Translations under genes and position numbers: made by a program
Assembly (NCBI RefSeq): GCF_000718785.1
Contig: NZ_JOCA01000006.1
Span: 434,001-498,000 of the forward strand
Reading direction: 5' to 3'
Origin: Streptomyces sp. NRRL WC-3626
GTDB lineage: Bacteria > Actinomycetota > Actinomycetes > Streptomycetales > Streptomycetaceae
Length of the DNA: 64,000 nt
Shown here: positions 1-8,457 of the stretch, one piece after another
Layout of the letters: each line of letters begins with the position of its first letter
How positions within the stretch are numbered: the stretch's first letter is position 1
Notes under the pieces: model-generated
Told to the model about the DNA's origin: nothing
Database searches by the model: none
Seen by the model: only the letters and a program-made list of their open reading frames with translations

Positions 1-505
1 GGAGCCAGGTACCGCCCGCGGCGGCGACGGCGAGCGCCGACACACCGGCCGCGGTCCGTACGGGGTCGGGGCCCAGCGCGCCTCCGACCCCCGTCTTCAC
101 ACTCCCCCGGGGAACCACCTGCTCCGCGTCGGGCGTCAGCGTGACCTTCAGGTCACCGGCCACCCGCCGGCCGCTCCCGTCGCACGTCGCGACGATCTCG
201 TACGTCCCCGGCTGCGCGCTCGGCGGCACCTGGAACCCCCCGATCAGGTCCCGTTCGTGCGCGCTCGCCGTCAGCGTGAACCGGCCGGCGCCCACGGCGG
301 TGGCGTCGCCCGCCGCCGTCCCGCCGTCGCCGCAGCCGGCGGTGTTCGCCGTCACCTGCGCGCCCGGCGCGACCGAGGACGGGTACACCTCCAGGGTCCC
401 GTCCGGCGTGCCGCGGGACTCCCCGGCGTACGCGGGCGCGGCGAACAGTCCCGCGGTGGCCACGGCGAGCGCGGTGCCGGACAGCAGCCGGGCGGTACGT
501 CGCAT
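1..505 (-). CDS. Secreted protein of unknown function, C-terminus beyond window
   Basis: The reading frame opens at an ATG at 503-505 and runs off the left edge without a stop, so at least 168 residues are present. It begins MRRTARLLSG followed by an alanine/leucine-rich hydrophobic stretch ending APAYA before GES, a clear Sec signal peptide with cleavage near residue 27. The mature part contains PDGTLEVYPSSVAPGAQVT and later PPSAQPGTYEIVATCDGSG, which reads like a beta-sandwich exported domain. The start is supported by GAGGGAG about 5 bases upstream. The visible end is alanine-rich (TAAGVSALAVAAAGGTWL) and may be the start of a C-terminal membrane anchor. Function is not recognisable; secretion is well supported. 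Confidence 0.75.
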   Translation of the reverse strand, partial: MRRTARLLSGTALAVATAGLFAAPAYAGESRGTPDGTLEVYPSSVAPGAQVTANTAGCGDGGTAAGDATAVGAGRFTLTASAHERDLIGGFQVPPSAQPGTYEIVATCDGSGRRVAGDLKVTLTPDAEQVVPRGSVKTGVGGALGPDPVRTAAGVSALAVAAAGGTWL

Positions 506-820
506 CGATGCTCCCTCGAGCGGGCCACGGCCCGCGGCACCCCCATGTGCCGCCGTCGGACGCGTCCCTGCCCCTCCGAGGTAAGTGCCACCGGCGCCGC
601 ACCGCTCCCCGGGGGCGCGTCGGGGCGCGGGCCGAACGGGTGTCGGCCCCACCCGTACGGCCGCCCCCGCACGCCTCGTTCCAGCAGGTCACCGGCACCG
701 TGCCGATCCGGTCGCGAAGGGTGCGCGGAACGGGGGTGAACGGGTGACCGGGCGTCTGCGAAGACCCCGGCGGGGAGGCGTACGCACCGGGGCGCCCGCT
801 CCCGGCGGGGCGAACCGGGT
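506..820. other. Intergenic region, no gene seen
   Basis: About 315 bases lie between the start of the secreted-protein gene and the stop of the gamma-glutamylcyclotransferase-like gene. Open frames crossing it are arginine-rich shadows. It should carry the promoter of the secreted-protein gene, but no convincing -35/-10 pair was found. Confidence 0.5.
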
Positions 821-1237
821 CTACCCCCGCGCCCCCCGCCACTCCCCGCCCTCGATCAGCTTTCCCCGCTTCCGCAGCCCCTCCGCGACGGCGGGCGCGG
901 CGACGTAGACCCACGCGCCGGCCGCCGTACCGTCCGCCCTTCGGACGACCTCCCGTGCCACCCGCTCGTAGAGGTTCCGGGGATCCCCCGGCACGTACCG
1001 CTCGAGCCGGTCCAGTTCGGCGAGCAGCCCCTCGTACTCCTCCGGCAGCGCGGTGACCAGTTCCCCCGTCACGACCCCGCCCGGCTCCTCGACGGCGTAC
1101 GGATACCCCGGCCCCTCGTACAGCACCGCACCCCGCAGCCGGGCGGGTTCGTCGTGCCGGGTGCGGCCGTGCAGGACGAGGCCGTGGTTGGTTCCGCAGG
1201 GGCGGAGGGTGCCGTAGACGAAGAAGGGGAGGATCAC
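821..1237 (-). CDS. Gamma-glutamylcyclotransferase-like (AIG2/GGCT fold) protein
   Basis: This 138-residue protein begins (GTG) with PFFVYGTLRPCGTNHGLV, the YGTLR-type substrate loop of the GGCT/AIG2 superfamily, followed by GAVLYEGPGYPYAVEEPGG and GELVTALPEEYEGLLAELDRL, the usual order in this fold. The acidic residue of ELDRLE is a plausible catalytic glutamate. Family members cyclise gamma-glutamyl amines to 5-oxoproline, but the substrate here is unknown. A GTG at 1235-1237 preceded by AGGTGA fits the domain boundary; the open frame extends far upstream only because of GC bias. It is divergent from the metalloprotease gene with a 198-base gap. Confidence 0.8.
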   Translation of the reverse strand: MILPFFVYGTLRPCGTNHGLVLHGRTRHDEPARLRGAVLYEGPGYPYAVEEPGGVVTGELVTALPEEYEGLLAELDRLERYVPGDPRNLYERVAREVVRRADGTAAGAWVYVAAPAVAEGLRKRGKLIEGGEWRGARG

Positions 1238-1435
1238 GCGTTCACCTGCGCGGACGGTCGTCGGAGCCCCTCTGCACCGGAGTGCCACCGGAGCCTTGCA
1301 GGAACGATTCTCACCCCTCACACACCCCCACATTCGCGCTATGGACATGACAGACCGGGCGCCACTTGAATCACGGTCAACATCAGTGCCGCCCCACCCC
1401 CCACCTGCGTCGGGGCGCCCGTTCCAGGAGACCGC

Positions 1436-3082
1436 TTGAGCCCGATACGGCATGCCCGAGGAGCCCGTCTCACCACCGCCGGCGTCACCGTCACCAGCGC
1501 CGCCCTGCTGGCCGCCGCACTCTCCCCCACCCCCGCCGGTGCGGCCGGACACCCCAGCCGCTCCACCGCGATCGCGAACGCCGCGTCCGTCCTCACCGAG
1601 CGGGCCGCCGCCCTCGGTCTCACCCCCGGCCAGAAGACGAAGGTCCGGGACGTCATCGTCGACAGGGACGGCTCCCAGCACATCCGCTACGACCGCACCT
1701 ACCGCCGACTCCCGGTGCTCGGCGGCGACTTCGTGCTCCACCTGGCCCCCGACGGCAGCTACCGGGGCGTCACCCGTGCCACCCGTGCCGCCGTCGGCCT
1801 CCCCACCGTCACCCCGGAGCTGGCCGCCCCCAGGGCCGCCGGCCTCGCGGCGCACGCCCTGCGCGCCGTCAACCTCGGCGAGACCCTGACGAAGCTCACC
1901 GCGAAACCCGAGCTGGTGGTCGACGCCCTGCACGGCACCCCCAGGCTGGCCTGGCGCACCGACGCGGTCGCCGAGGACTCCCTCGGCAACCCGGTCGCCC
2001 GCACCGTCCTGACCGACGCCCGCACCGGCACCCGTATCGACGCCTGGGACAGCCTCGAGAACGCCTCCGGCAACGGCAGGTCCCTGTACGGCGGCACGGT
2101 CCCGCTGGAGACCACGCCCACGGCGTCCGGCTACGAGCTCAAGGACCCCACCCGGGGCGGCACCTACACCGGCGACGCGGGCAACCGGACCGACCTGTGC
2201 GTCCTGGTCGTCTGCCTCGACCGCGCGGCCGCCCCCGTCCTCACCGACGCCGACAACCACTGGGGCACCGGCGCCGCCTCGGACCGCGCCACCGTCGCCG
2301 TGGACGCGCAGTACGGCACCGACGTCACCTGGGACTACTACGAGGACGTCCACGGCCGCCGGGGCATAGCGGGCGACGGCAAGGGCTCGTACAACCGCGT
2401 GCACTACGGCAACGCGTACAACAACGCCTTCTGGGACGACCGTTGCTTCTGCATGACGTACGGCGACGGTGACGGCACGCAGATGGGCCCGCTGGTGTCC
2501 CTGGACGTGGCCGGCCACGAGATGACCCACGGGGTGACGTCGAAGACGGCCGGCCTGGCCTACTCGGGCGAGTCCGGCGGCCTGAACGAGGCCACCTCCG
2601 ACATCTTCGGCACACTGGTGGAGTTCCACGCGGCAAGCGCCGAGGACACCGGGGACTGGCTGATCGGCGAGGAGGTCGTCCGGGACGGCTTCGGCCGGGA
2701 GGCCCTGCGGTACATGGACGAACCGTCGAAGGACGGCCGGTCCGCGGACTGCTGGGACACCTCCGTCAAGGACCTCGACGTCCACTACTCGTCCGGCGTC
2801 GCCAACCACTTCGCCTACCTGCTCGCCGAGGGCAGCGGCGCCAGGACCATCAACGGAGTCGCCCACGACTCCCCGACCTGCGACGGCTCCACGGTCACCG
2901 GTATCGGCCGCGCCCGGCTCGGGGCGATCTGGTACCGCGCCCTCACGGTCCACATGACCTCCTCGACCGACTACGCGGCCGCCCGCACGGCGACCCTGAA
3001 CGCGGCCGCGGACCTCTACGGCGAGGGCGGCACCGAGTACGCGGCGGTCGCGGCGGCCTGGAGCGCGGTCGGCGTCGGCTGA
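1436..3082 (+). CDS. Secreted M4-family (thermolysin-like) neutral metalloprotease
   Basis: A 548-residue zinc endopeptidase precursor. A TTG start at 1436 is preceded by AGGAGA with four bases between. Residues 1-36 form a Sec signal ending SPTPAGAAG. An FTP/PepSY-type propeptide follows (about 45-230; VRDVIVDRDGSQHIRYDRTY). The catalytic part contains HEMTH at residues 361-365 and GGLNEATSD, with the third zinc ligand E385 exactly 20 residues after H365, as in thermolysin. Paired cysteines (LCVLVVCLD, RCFC) are unusual for M4 enzymes and suggest disulfides. The C-terminus carries VHYSSGVANHFAYLLAEG, holding the active-site histidine region. The last 67 bases overlap the convergent nitrate reductase-type gene. 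The enzyme should act outside the cell on peptides for nitrogen supply. Confidence 0.95.
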   Translation: MSPIRHARGARLTTAGVTVTSAALLAAALSPTPAGAAGHPSRSTAIANAASVLTERAAALGLTPGQKTKVRDVIVDRDGSQHIRYDRTYRRLPVLGGDFVLHLAPDGSYRGVTRATRAAVGLPTVTPELAAPRAAGLAAHALRAVNLGETLTKLTAKPELVVDALHGTPRLAWRTDAVAEDSLGNPVARTVLTDARTGTRIDAWDSLENASGNGRSLYGGTVPLETTPTASGYELKDPTRGGTYTGDAGNRTDLCVLVVCLDRAAAPVLTDADNHWGTGAASDRATVAVDAQYGTDVTWDYYEDVHGRRGIAGDGKGSYNRVHYGNAYNNAFWDDRCFCMTYGDGDGTQMGPLVSLDVAGHEMTHGVTSKTAGLAYSGESGGLNEATSDIFGTLVEFHAASAEDTGDWLIGEEVVRDGFGREALRYMDEPSKDGRSADCWDTSVKDLDVHYSSGVANHFAYLLAEGSGARTINGVAHDSPTCDGSTVTGIGRARLGAIWYRALTVHMTSSTDYAAARTATLNAAADLYGEGGTEYAAVAAAWSAVGVG

Positions 3083-5184
3083 CCGGCTTCCACCGCCTCC
3101 AGACGTACCGCGCACGCCTTGAACTCCGGCATGCGGGACGTCGGATCGAGGGCGGGGTTGGTGAGGGTGTTGGCGCGGCCCTCACCGGCCCAGTGGAACG
3201 GCATGAACACGGTGTCCGGGCGGATCGCGGTCGTGATCCGCGCCGGCGCCACCGCCCGCCCGCGCCGCGACACCACCGCCACCGGCTCCCCCTCGGCCAC
3301 GCCGATCCGCTCCGCGAGCCGGGGGTGCAGCTCCACGAACGGTCCCGGAGCCGCGGCGTTCAGCTCGTCCACGCGCCGGGTCTGCGCACCGGACTGGTAC
3401 TGCGCCACGACCCGCCCGGTGGTCAGCAGCACCGGGTACGCCTCGTCGGGCTCCTCGGCGGCCGCCCGGTGCGACACCGGTACGAACCGGGCCCGCCCGT
3501 CCCCGGTGGCGAACCGGTCGAGGAAGAGCCGGGGGGTGCCGGGGTGGGGCCCCGACGCGTCCGCCGGGCACGGCCAGAACACGCCGCTCTCCTCCGCCAG
3601 CCTGCGGTAGGTGATCCCGGAGTAGTCCGCGGGCCCGCCCGCACTCGCCCGGCGCAGCTCCTCGAAGACCTCCTCGGGATCGGTGGGGAACTTCTTCTCC
3701 AGGTTCTCCCCGTCCCGGCCCAGCCGCGCCGCCAGCTCGTGCATGACCTCCAGATCGCTGCGGACACCCTCCGGCGGCGTGATCGCCCGCCGCCGCAGCA
3801 GCACCCTGCCCTCCAGGCTGGTCGTCGTCCCCGTCTCCTCCGCCCACTGCGTCACGGGCAGGACGACATCGGCGAGCGCGGCCGTCTCCGACAGCACGAC
3901 GTCGCACACCGCGAGGAAGTCCAGCGAGCGGATCCGCCCCTCGATGTGCGCGGCACGCGGCGCCGACACCACCGGGTTGGAGCCCATCAGCAGCAGCGCG
4001 CGGATGTCCGTACCGAGCGCGTCGAGCAGCTCGTACGCACTGCGCCCCGGCCCCGGAAGCGTGTCGGGGTCCACCCCCCAGACCCCGGCGACATGCGCCC
4101 GCGCCGCCGGATCGGTCAGCTTGCGGTAGCCGGGCAACTGGTCGGCCTTCTGCCCGTGTTCACGACCGCCCTGCCCGTTGCCCTGCCCGGTCAGACACCC
4201 GTAACCGGACAGCGGCCGCCCGGCCCGGCCCGTCGCCAGACAGAGGTTGATCCACGCGCCCACGGTGTCCGTCCCCTTGGACTGCTGCTCGGGCCCGCGC
4301 GCCGTGAGCACCATCGCGGCCTCCGGCTCGCAGAACAGCCGCACGGCCTCCCGCAGTTGCGGGACGGGCACGCCGGTGATGCGCTCCACGTACTCCGGCC
4401 AGTGCGCCATCGCGGCGGCCCGGGTCTCCTCCCAGCCGCCGGTGCGCTCCCGGATGTACGCCTCGTCGGTACGCCCCTCGGCGACGACCAGGTGCAACAG
4501 GCCGAGCGCCAGCGCGAGATCGGTACCGGGGCGCGGCGCCAGATGCAGATCGGCGTGCTCGGCGGTCTTCGTACGGCGCGGGTCGACGACGATCAACGTG
4601 CCGCCGTTCTCCCGGAGTTCGGTGAAGTACCGCAGCGAGGGCGGCATGGTCTCGGCAGGGTTCGACCCGACGAGAATGACGCACCCCGTCCTCGGAATGT
4701 CCTCCAGCGGAAACGGCAGCCCGCGATCCAGCCCGAACGCCAGGTTGCCCGCCGCGGCGGCCGACGACATGCAGAACCGCCCGTTGTAGTCGATCTGCGA
4801 GGTCCCCAGCGCCACCCGGGCGAACTTCCCGAGCGCGTACGCCTTCTCGTTCGTCAGCCCGCCCCCGCCGAACACCCCGACCGCATCGGCCCCGTACGTG
4901 TCCCGGATCCCCCCGAGCCCCCGCCCGACCCGCCCCAGCGCCTCCTCCCACGAGGCCGGCACCAGCGCACCCCCCTCGTCCCGCACGAGCGGCGACGTCA
5001 GCCGCACCCCCGCCGCCAGCACGGCGGGCGCGGTCCGCCCCTTCCCGCACAGCGCCCCCCGGTTCACGGGAAACTCCGTCCGCTCACTCACCACGACACC
5101 TCGCCCGTCCGGGGCCGGCGTCAGATTCATCCCGCACTGCAGGGCGCAGTAGGGGCAGTGCGTGGGCGTCACGGTCTCTCGCAT
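3016..5184 (-). CDS. nasA: Molybdopterin oxidoreductase, assimilatory nitrate reductase catalytic-subunit type
   Basis: This 722-residue protein has the 4Fe-4S motif CPYCALQC at residues 10-17 with the fourth cysteine at 46 (ALCGKG), then the Mo-bis-MGD binding region (YNGRFCMSSAAAAGN, VGSNPAETMP, DPRRTKTAEHADLHL) and a C-terminal molydopterin dinucleotide domain (LTTGRVVAQYQSGAQTRRV, FHWAGEG). Architecture and length fit soluble NasA/NarB-type nitrate reductases that reduce nitrate to nitrite in the cytoplasm; a formate dehydrogenase-like enzyme is the alternative. No nitrite reductase or electron-donor gene is adjacent, but a sirohydrochlorin chelatase (sirohaem synthesis, needed by nitrite reductase) lies 1 kb away. 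The alanine-rich tail after about residue 690 is encoded in the region overlapping the convergent protease gene. Confidence 0.85.
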   Translation of the reverse strand: MRETVTPTHCPYCALQCGMNLTPAPDGRGVVVSERTEFPVNRGALCGKGRTAPAVLAAGVRLTSPLVRDEGGALVPASWEEALGRVGRGLGGIRDTYGADAVGVFGGGGLTNEKAYALGKFARVALGTSQIDYNGRFCMSSAAAAGNLAFGLDRGLPFPLEDIPRTGCVILVGSNPAETMPPSLRYFTELRENGGTLIVVDPRRTKTAEHADLHLAPRPGTDLALALGLLHLVVAEGRTDEAYIRERTGGWEETRAAAMAHWPEYVERITGVPVPQLREAVRLFCEPEAAMVLTARGPEQQSKGTDTVGAWINLCLATGRAGRPLSGYGCLTGQGNGQGGREHGQKADQLPGYRKLTDPAARAHVAGVWGVDPDTLPGPGRSAYELLDALGTDIRALLLMGSNPVVSAPRAAHIEGRIRSLDFLAVCDVVLSETAALADVVLPVTQWAEETGTTTSLEGRVLLRRRAITPPEGVRSDLEVMHELAARLGRDGENLEKKFPTDPEEVFEELRRASAGGPADYSGITYRRLAEESGVFWPCPADASGPHPGTPRLFLDRFATGDGRARFVPVSHRAAAEEPDEAYPVLLTTGRVVAQYQSGAQTRRVDELNAAAPGPFVELHPRLAERIGVAEGEPVAVVSRRGRAVAPARITTAIRPDTVFMPFHWAGEGRANTLTNPALDPTSRMPEFKACAVRLEAVEAGQPTPTALQAAATAAYSVPPSP

Positions 5185-5282
5185 ACCCCCAGGCTGCGCC
5201 CCGCTTGTTACGCACCGCCCCGACCGCTGTTACACCGGCGGTACGGCGACCTCCCGGCGGGCGGGGAGCGGCGGTGAGGGGC

Positions 5283-5993
5283 TCAGTCGCCCGCCCGCGC
5301 GGACGCCTCCTCCAGCGCCCGCTCCACGCCCGGCTCCCTCGGTCCGAGGAAGTGCGGATCCGGGTGGAAGGCCGCGTCCAGGGCCGCCTTGCCCGCCGCG
5401 AGGAGCTCGCGGGTGGCGCCGTAGTACCAGGTGATGTCGTGGCGGTCGTCGACGCCGATGCCGTACGAGGTGACGCCTGCCGTCCGGCACAGGGCCACCG
5501 CGCGGCGGATGTGGAAGCCCTGGCTGATCAGGACCGCCCGGTCCACGCCGAAGATCCTCTTCGCGCGGACGCAGGAGTCCCAGGTGTCGAAGCCCGCGTA
5601 GTCGCTGACGATCCGCGTGCCGGGGACGCCGTGCCGGGTGAGGTACGTACGCATCGCGTCCGGCTCGTCGTACTCCTCCCGGCTGTTGTCGCCGGTGACC
5701 AGCACCACCTCGATCCGCCCCGCCCGGTACAGCTCCGCCGCCGCGTCCAGCCGGTGCGCGAGATACGGCGACGGCTCCCCGTCCCACAGCCCCGCGCCGA
5801 ACACCACGGCCACGTCCGTGCGCGGCACGTCGGCGGTGGTGCGCAGCCGGTCGTCCGTCGTCACCCGCAGCCACGTCGCGGGCAGCAGCGCCAGCACGCA
5901 CACCGCCATCACCGCCTGCACCAGCCTCCGCCGCCCCGTACGGGTACGCGGAAGCCAGGACGGACGGTGAAGGCGGACTCTGAAACGGCGCAT
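5283..5993 (-). CDS. SanA/YdcF-like DUF218 membrane-anchored protein
   Basis: A 236-residue protein with a basic N-terminus and one membrane segment (about 23-41; LVQAVMAVCVLALLPATWL), then a DUF218 domain. The family signatures DVAVVFGAGLWDGEPSPYL, VVLVTGDNSREEYDEP, VPGTRIVSDYAGFDTWDS and SQGFHIRRAVALCR are all present and in order. SanA-type proteins affect cell-envelope barrier function in enterobacteria; the biochemical activity is not established. The protein is probably anchored in the membrane with the domain outside. It lies 98 bases downstream of the nitrate reductase-type gene start on the same strand and is divergent from the sirohydrochlorin chelatase gene. Start at ATG 5991-5993 is the only sensible one upstream of the membrane segment. 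Confidence 0.85.
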   Translation of the reverse strand: MRRFRVRLHRPSWLPRTRTGRRRLVQAVMAVCVLALLPATWLRVTTDDRLRTTADVPRTDVAVVFGAGLWDGEPSPYLAHRLDAAAELYRAGRIEVVLVTGDNSREEYDEPDAMRTYLTRHGVPGTRIVSDYAGFDTWDSCVRAKRIFGVDRAVLISQGFHIRRAVALCRTAGVTSYGIGVDDRHDITWYYGATRELLAAGKAALDAAFHPDPHFLGPREPGVERALEEASARAGD

Positions 5994-6151
5994 CGGACGG
6001 GCCCTCCCCGGTAGCTCCCCGACCTGGAGAGACGCCCCGCCGGGCGTTCCGGTTCACCTCACACGCCCGCTCGTCCACATCGTGAACCCCTGGAAAGCGG
6101 CCGTCACGCGTGCGCAACAGGAAGGCAACGTCCCGCCGTCACGATCGGTGC

Positions 6152-6919
6152 ATGACGACGTACACCACGAGCCCTCCCGCCCTCGTCGTCGTGGCCCACG
6201 GCAGCCGCGACCCGCGCGCGCTGAGCACCGTACGGCAGCTCCTGGACCGTGTCCGCGCACTGCGGCCGGGCCTGCCCGTGCACCTGGGCCACATCGAGCT
6301 GAACGCGCCGCTGCTCCCCGACACGCTCGCCGGGCTGGACGCGTGCGGCACCCGCGCCGCCGTCCTCGTGCCGCTGCTGCTCAGCCGGGGCCACCACGTC
6401 AAGCGGGACATCCCCGAGATGGCCGCCGGGGCCCACCTGCACACGCGCGTGTCCGCCCCGCTCGGCCCGCACCCCCTCCTCGTCGACGCCCTCCACGCCC
6501 GCCTCACCGAGGCCGGCTGGCACACCCCGGCGGACGCGGCGGCCCGCCGCGCGAGCGGCATCGTGCTCGCCGCCGCCGGCTCCCGCGACCCCGAATCGAG
6601 AGCCGACACGGGCCGCACCGCGCGGCTGCTCGCCGAGCGCCTGGGCGTCCCCGTCGTCCCCGCGTACGCCTCCGCCGCCGCCCCCACCGTCCCCGACGCC
6701 GTCCGCGCCCTGGCCGCCCGGGGCCGCCACCGCGTGGCCGTCGCCTCCTGCTTCACCGCCCCCGGCCGCTTCGCGACGGAATGCGCGGCAGCGGCCCCCG
6801 GTATCGTGTCCGCCCCGCTCGGCACCCACCCGGCGATGGCCCACCTCCTCCTCCACCGCTACGACCGGACCCGGAGGATTCCGTCCACCGCACCTTTGAA
6901 GCTGGCGTCAGCCATCTGA
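6152..6919 (+). CDS. Sirohydrochlorin chelatase (CbiX family)
   Basis: A 255-residue protein with two related halves. The first contains VVVAHGSRDPRAL and VLVPLLLSRGHHVKRDIPEM, the metal/tetrapyrrole-binding histidines of CbiX/SirB; the second contains GIVLAAAGSRDPESRAD and VAVASCFTAPGRFATEC. Such enzymes insert Fe2+ (sirohaem) or Co2+ (cobalamin route) into sirohydrochlorin in the cytoplasm. ATG at 6152 (MTTYTTSPP) is preferred over an in-frame ATG 14 codons upstream whose leader is arginine/histidine-rich and unlike the family. The nearby nitrate reductase-type gene makes a sirohaem role the simplest reading. The second-half histidine is replaced (AAGSRDP instead of AHGSRDP), as in duplicated chelatases with one active half. 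Confidence 0.85.
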   Translation: MTTYTTSPPALVVVAHGSRDPRALSTVRQLLDRVRALRPGLPVHLGHIELNAPLLPDTLAGLDACGTRAAVLVPLLLSRGHHVKRDIPEMAAGAHLHTRVSAPLGPHPLLVDALHARLTEAGWHTPADAAARRASGIVLAAAGSRDPESRADTGRTARLLAERLGVPVVPAYASAAAPTVPDAVRALAARGRHRVAVASCFTAPGRFATECAAAAPGIVSAPLGTHPAMAHLLLHRYDRTRRIPSTAPLKLASAI

Positions 6920-6948
6920 GGGGCGCGGGGAACCGCGCAAGAACAGGG

Positions 6949-7004
6949 GTCTGGGGGCGCGGCCCCCAGGGACGGGACGGGAAGGGGCGGAGGGGGCGGA
7001 AAAC
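6949..7004 (-). repeat. Diverged inverted copy of a dispersed GC-rich 3'-end repeat
   Basis: Read on the minus strand this segment gives a CCGCCCC-rich run followed by TGGGGGCCGCGCCCCCAG, closely resembling the first 55 bases of the 84-bp repeats at 13210-13293 and 49045-49128. It includes a strong hairpin (CTGGGGGCGCGGCCCCCAG, 6951-6969) just downstream of the CbiX gene and probably works as its terminator. It is less conserved than the other two copies. Confidence 0.6.
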
Positions 7005-7069
7005 CCCACCGCAACCCGAACCCCACGGCCACGTCCCCCACTGTCACACCTCCCCCGTACTGTCGTCAC

Positions 7070-8365
7070 ATGGAAGGCGCCGCACCCCTCACCGCATACG
7101 ACCCCATGTCAGTCGCCCGCTGGGCCCCCGAGCCCGACAAACGCCCCGGCCGCACCGCCTTCCAACGCGACCGCGCCCGCGTACTCCACTCCGCCGCCCT
7201 CCGCCGCCTCGCGGGCAAGACCCAGGTCGTCACCCCCGGCGACCGGAGCCAGGTCTGGGACGCCAGCCCCCGCACCCGCCTCACCCACTCCCTCGAATGC
7301 GCCCAGGTGGGCCGTGAGCTCGGCGCGGCCCTCGGCTGCGACCCCGACCTCGTCGAGGCCGCCTGCCTCTCCCACGACCTCGGCCACCCGCCCTTCGGCC
7401 ACAACGGCGAACAGGCGCTGAACGAGTTCGCCGAGGACTGCGGCGGCTTCGAGGGCAACGCCCAGTCGCTCCGCCTCCTCACCCGCATCGAGCCCAAACG
7501 GTTCACCCCCGACGGCTCCGTCGGCCTCAATCTCACCCGCGCCACCCTCGACGCCGCCACGAAGTACCCGTGGCCGCGAGGCGCCCACCCCACCGACCCG
7601 GCCTCCCCGAAGTTCGGCGTCTACGAGGACGACCGCCCCGTCTTCGACTGGATCCGCGAGGACGCCCCCGAGGGCCGCGTCTGCTTCGAGGCCCAGGTCA
7701 TGGACTGGGCCGACGACGTGGCCTACTCGGTGCACGACGTGGAGGACGGCCTGCACGCCGGCCACATCGACCCCGCCTGCCTGCACGCCGAGCCGGAACG
7801 CCGGGCCGTCTTCGAGATCGCCGCCGGCCGGTACGCCCCCGCCGGCACCGACCCGGAGGAGCTCGCCGAGGCCCTCGACCGCCTCCTCGGCCAGGAGTGG
7901 TGGCCGCACGGCTACGACGGGACCGCCGTCGCCCAGGCCCGCCTCAAGGACGCCACCAGCCAGCTCATCGGCCGCTTCTGCCTCGCCGCCGAGGCGGCCA
8001 CCCGGCAGGCATGGGGGCACCTCCCGGGCCGTTCGGGCACGGGGCGCCCGACCAGATACGAGGCCGAGCTGGTCGTACCCAGAAGCACCCGTATGGAGTG
8101 CGCGGTCCTCAAGGCGGTCGCCGTCCGTTACGTCATGCAGCGCGACGAGCAGGCCCGGCTCCGCGCCGATCAGCGGATCGTCGTACTCGAACTGGCCGAG
8201 GCGCTCACCGCCCGCGCCCCCGAGGGCCTGGACCCCCAGTTCCGCACGCTGTTCGAGCAGGCCCCCGACGACCGTACCCGCAAGCGCGTGATCGTCGACC
8301 AGATCGCGTCGCTCACCGACGCCTCGGCCCGCTCGCTTCACGCCCGGTTCACCGGGCAGGCATGA
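7070..8365 (+). CDS. dgt: Deoxyguanosinetriphosphate triphosphohydrolase-like HD protein
   Basis: This 431-residue protein has the dGTPase N-terminal signature [20 protein letters not shown] and AGKTQVV, the HD-domain metal ligands in [16 protein letters not shown] and [19 protein letters not shown], and [18 protein letters not shown], giving the complete H...HD...D set. It hydrolyses dNTPs to deoxynucleosides and triphosphate in the cytoplasm, helping dNTP pool control. The position a few genes before dnaG is typical of actinobacteria. Length agrees with actinobacterial Dgt. ATG at 7070 is the first in frame; a later ATG ([10 protein letters not shown], 7106) is possible. Confidence 0.93.
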   Translation: MEGAAPLTAYDPMSVARWAPEPDKRPGRTAFQRDRARVLHSAALRRLAGKTQVVTPGDRSQVWDASPRTRLTHSLECAQVGRELGAALGCDPDLVEAACLSHDLGHPPFGHNGEQALNEFAEDCGGFEGNAQSLRLLTRIEPKRFTPDGSVGLNLTRATLDAATKYPWPRGAHPTDPASPKFGVYEDDRPVFDWIREDAPEGRVCFEAQVMDWADDVAYSVHDVEDGLHAGHIDPACLHAEPERRAVFEIAAGRYAPAGTDPEELAEALDRLLGQEWWPHGYDGTAVAQARLKDATSQLIGRFCLAAEAATRQAWGHLPGRSGTGRPTRYEAELVVPRSTRMECAVLKAVAVRYVMQRDEQARLRADQRIVVLELAEALTARAPEGLDPQFRTLFEQAPDDRTRKRVIVDQIASLTDASARSLHARFTGQA

Positions 8366-8457
8366 GCTGTATGGCCTGATCGGGTCACTCCCCCTTCCGG
8401 CAACACCCTGCGTGCGGGACGCTCGCAGATGGCGACACCCTTACGAGGAGGCATCAC

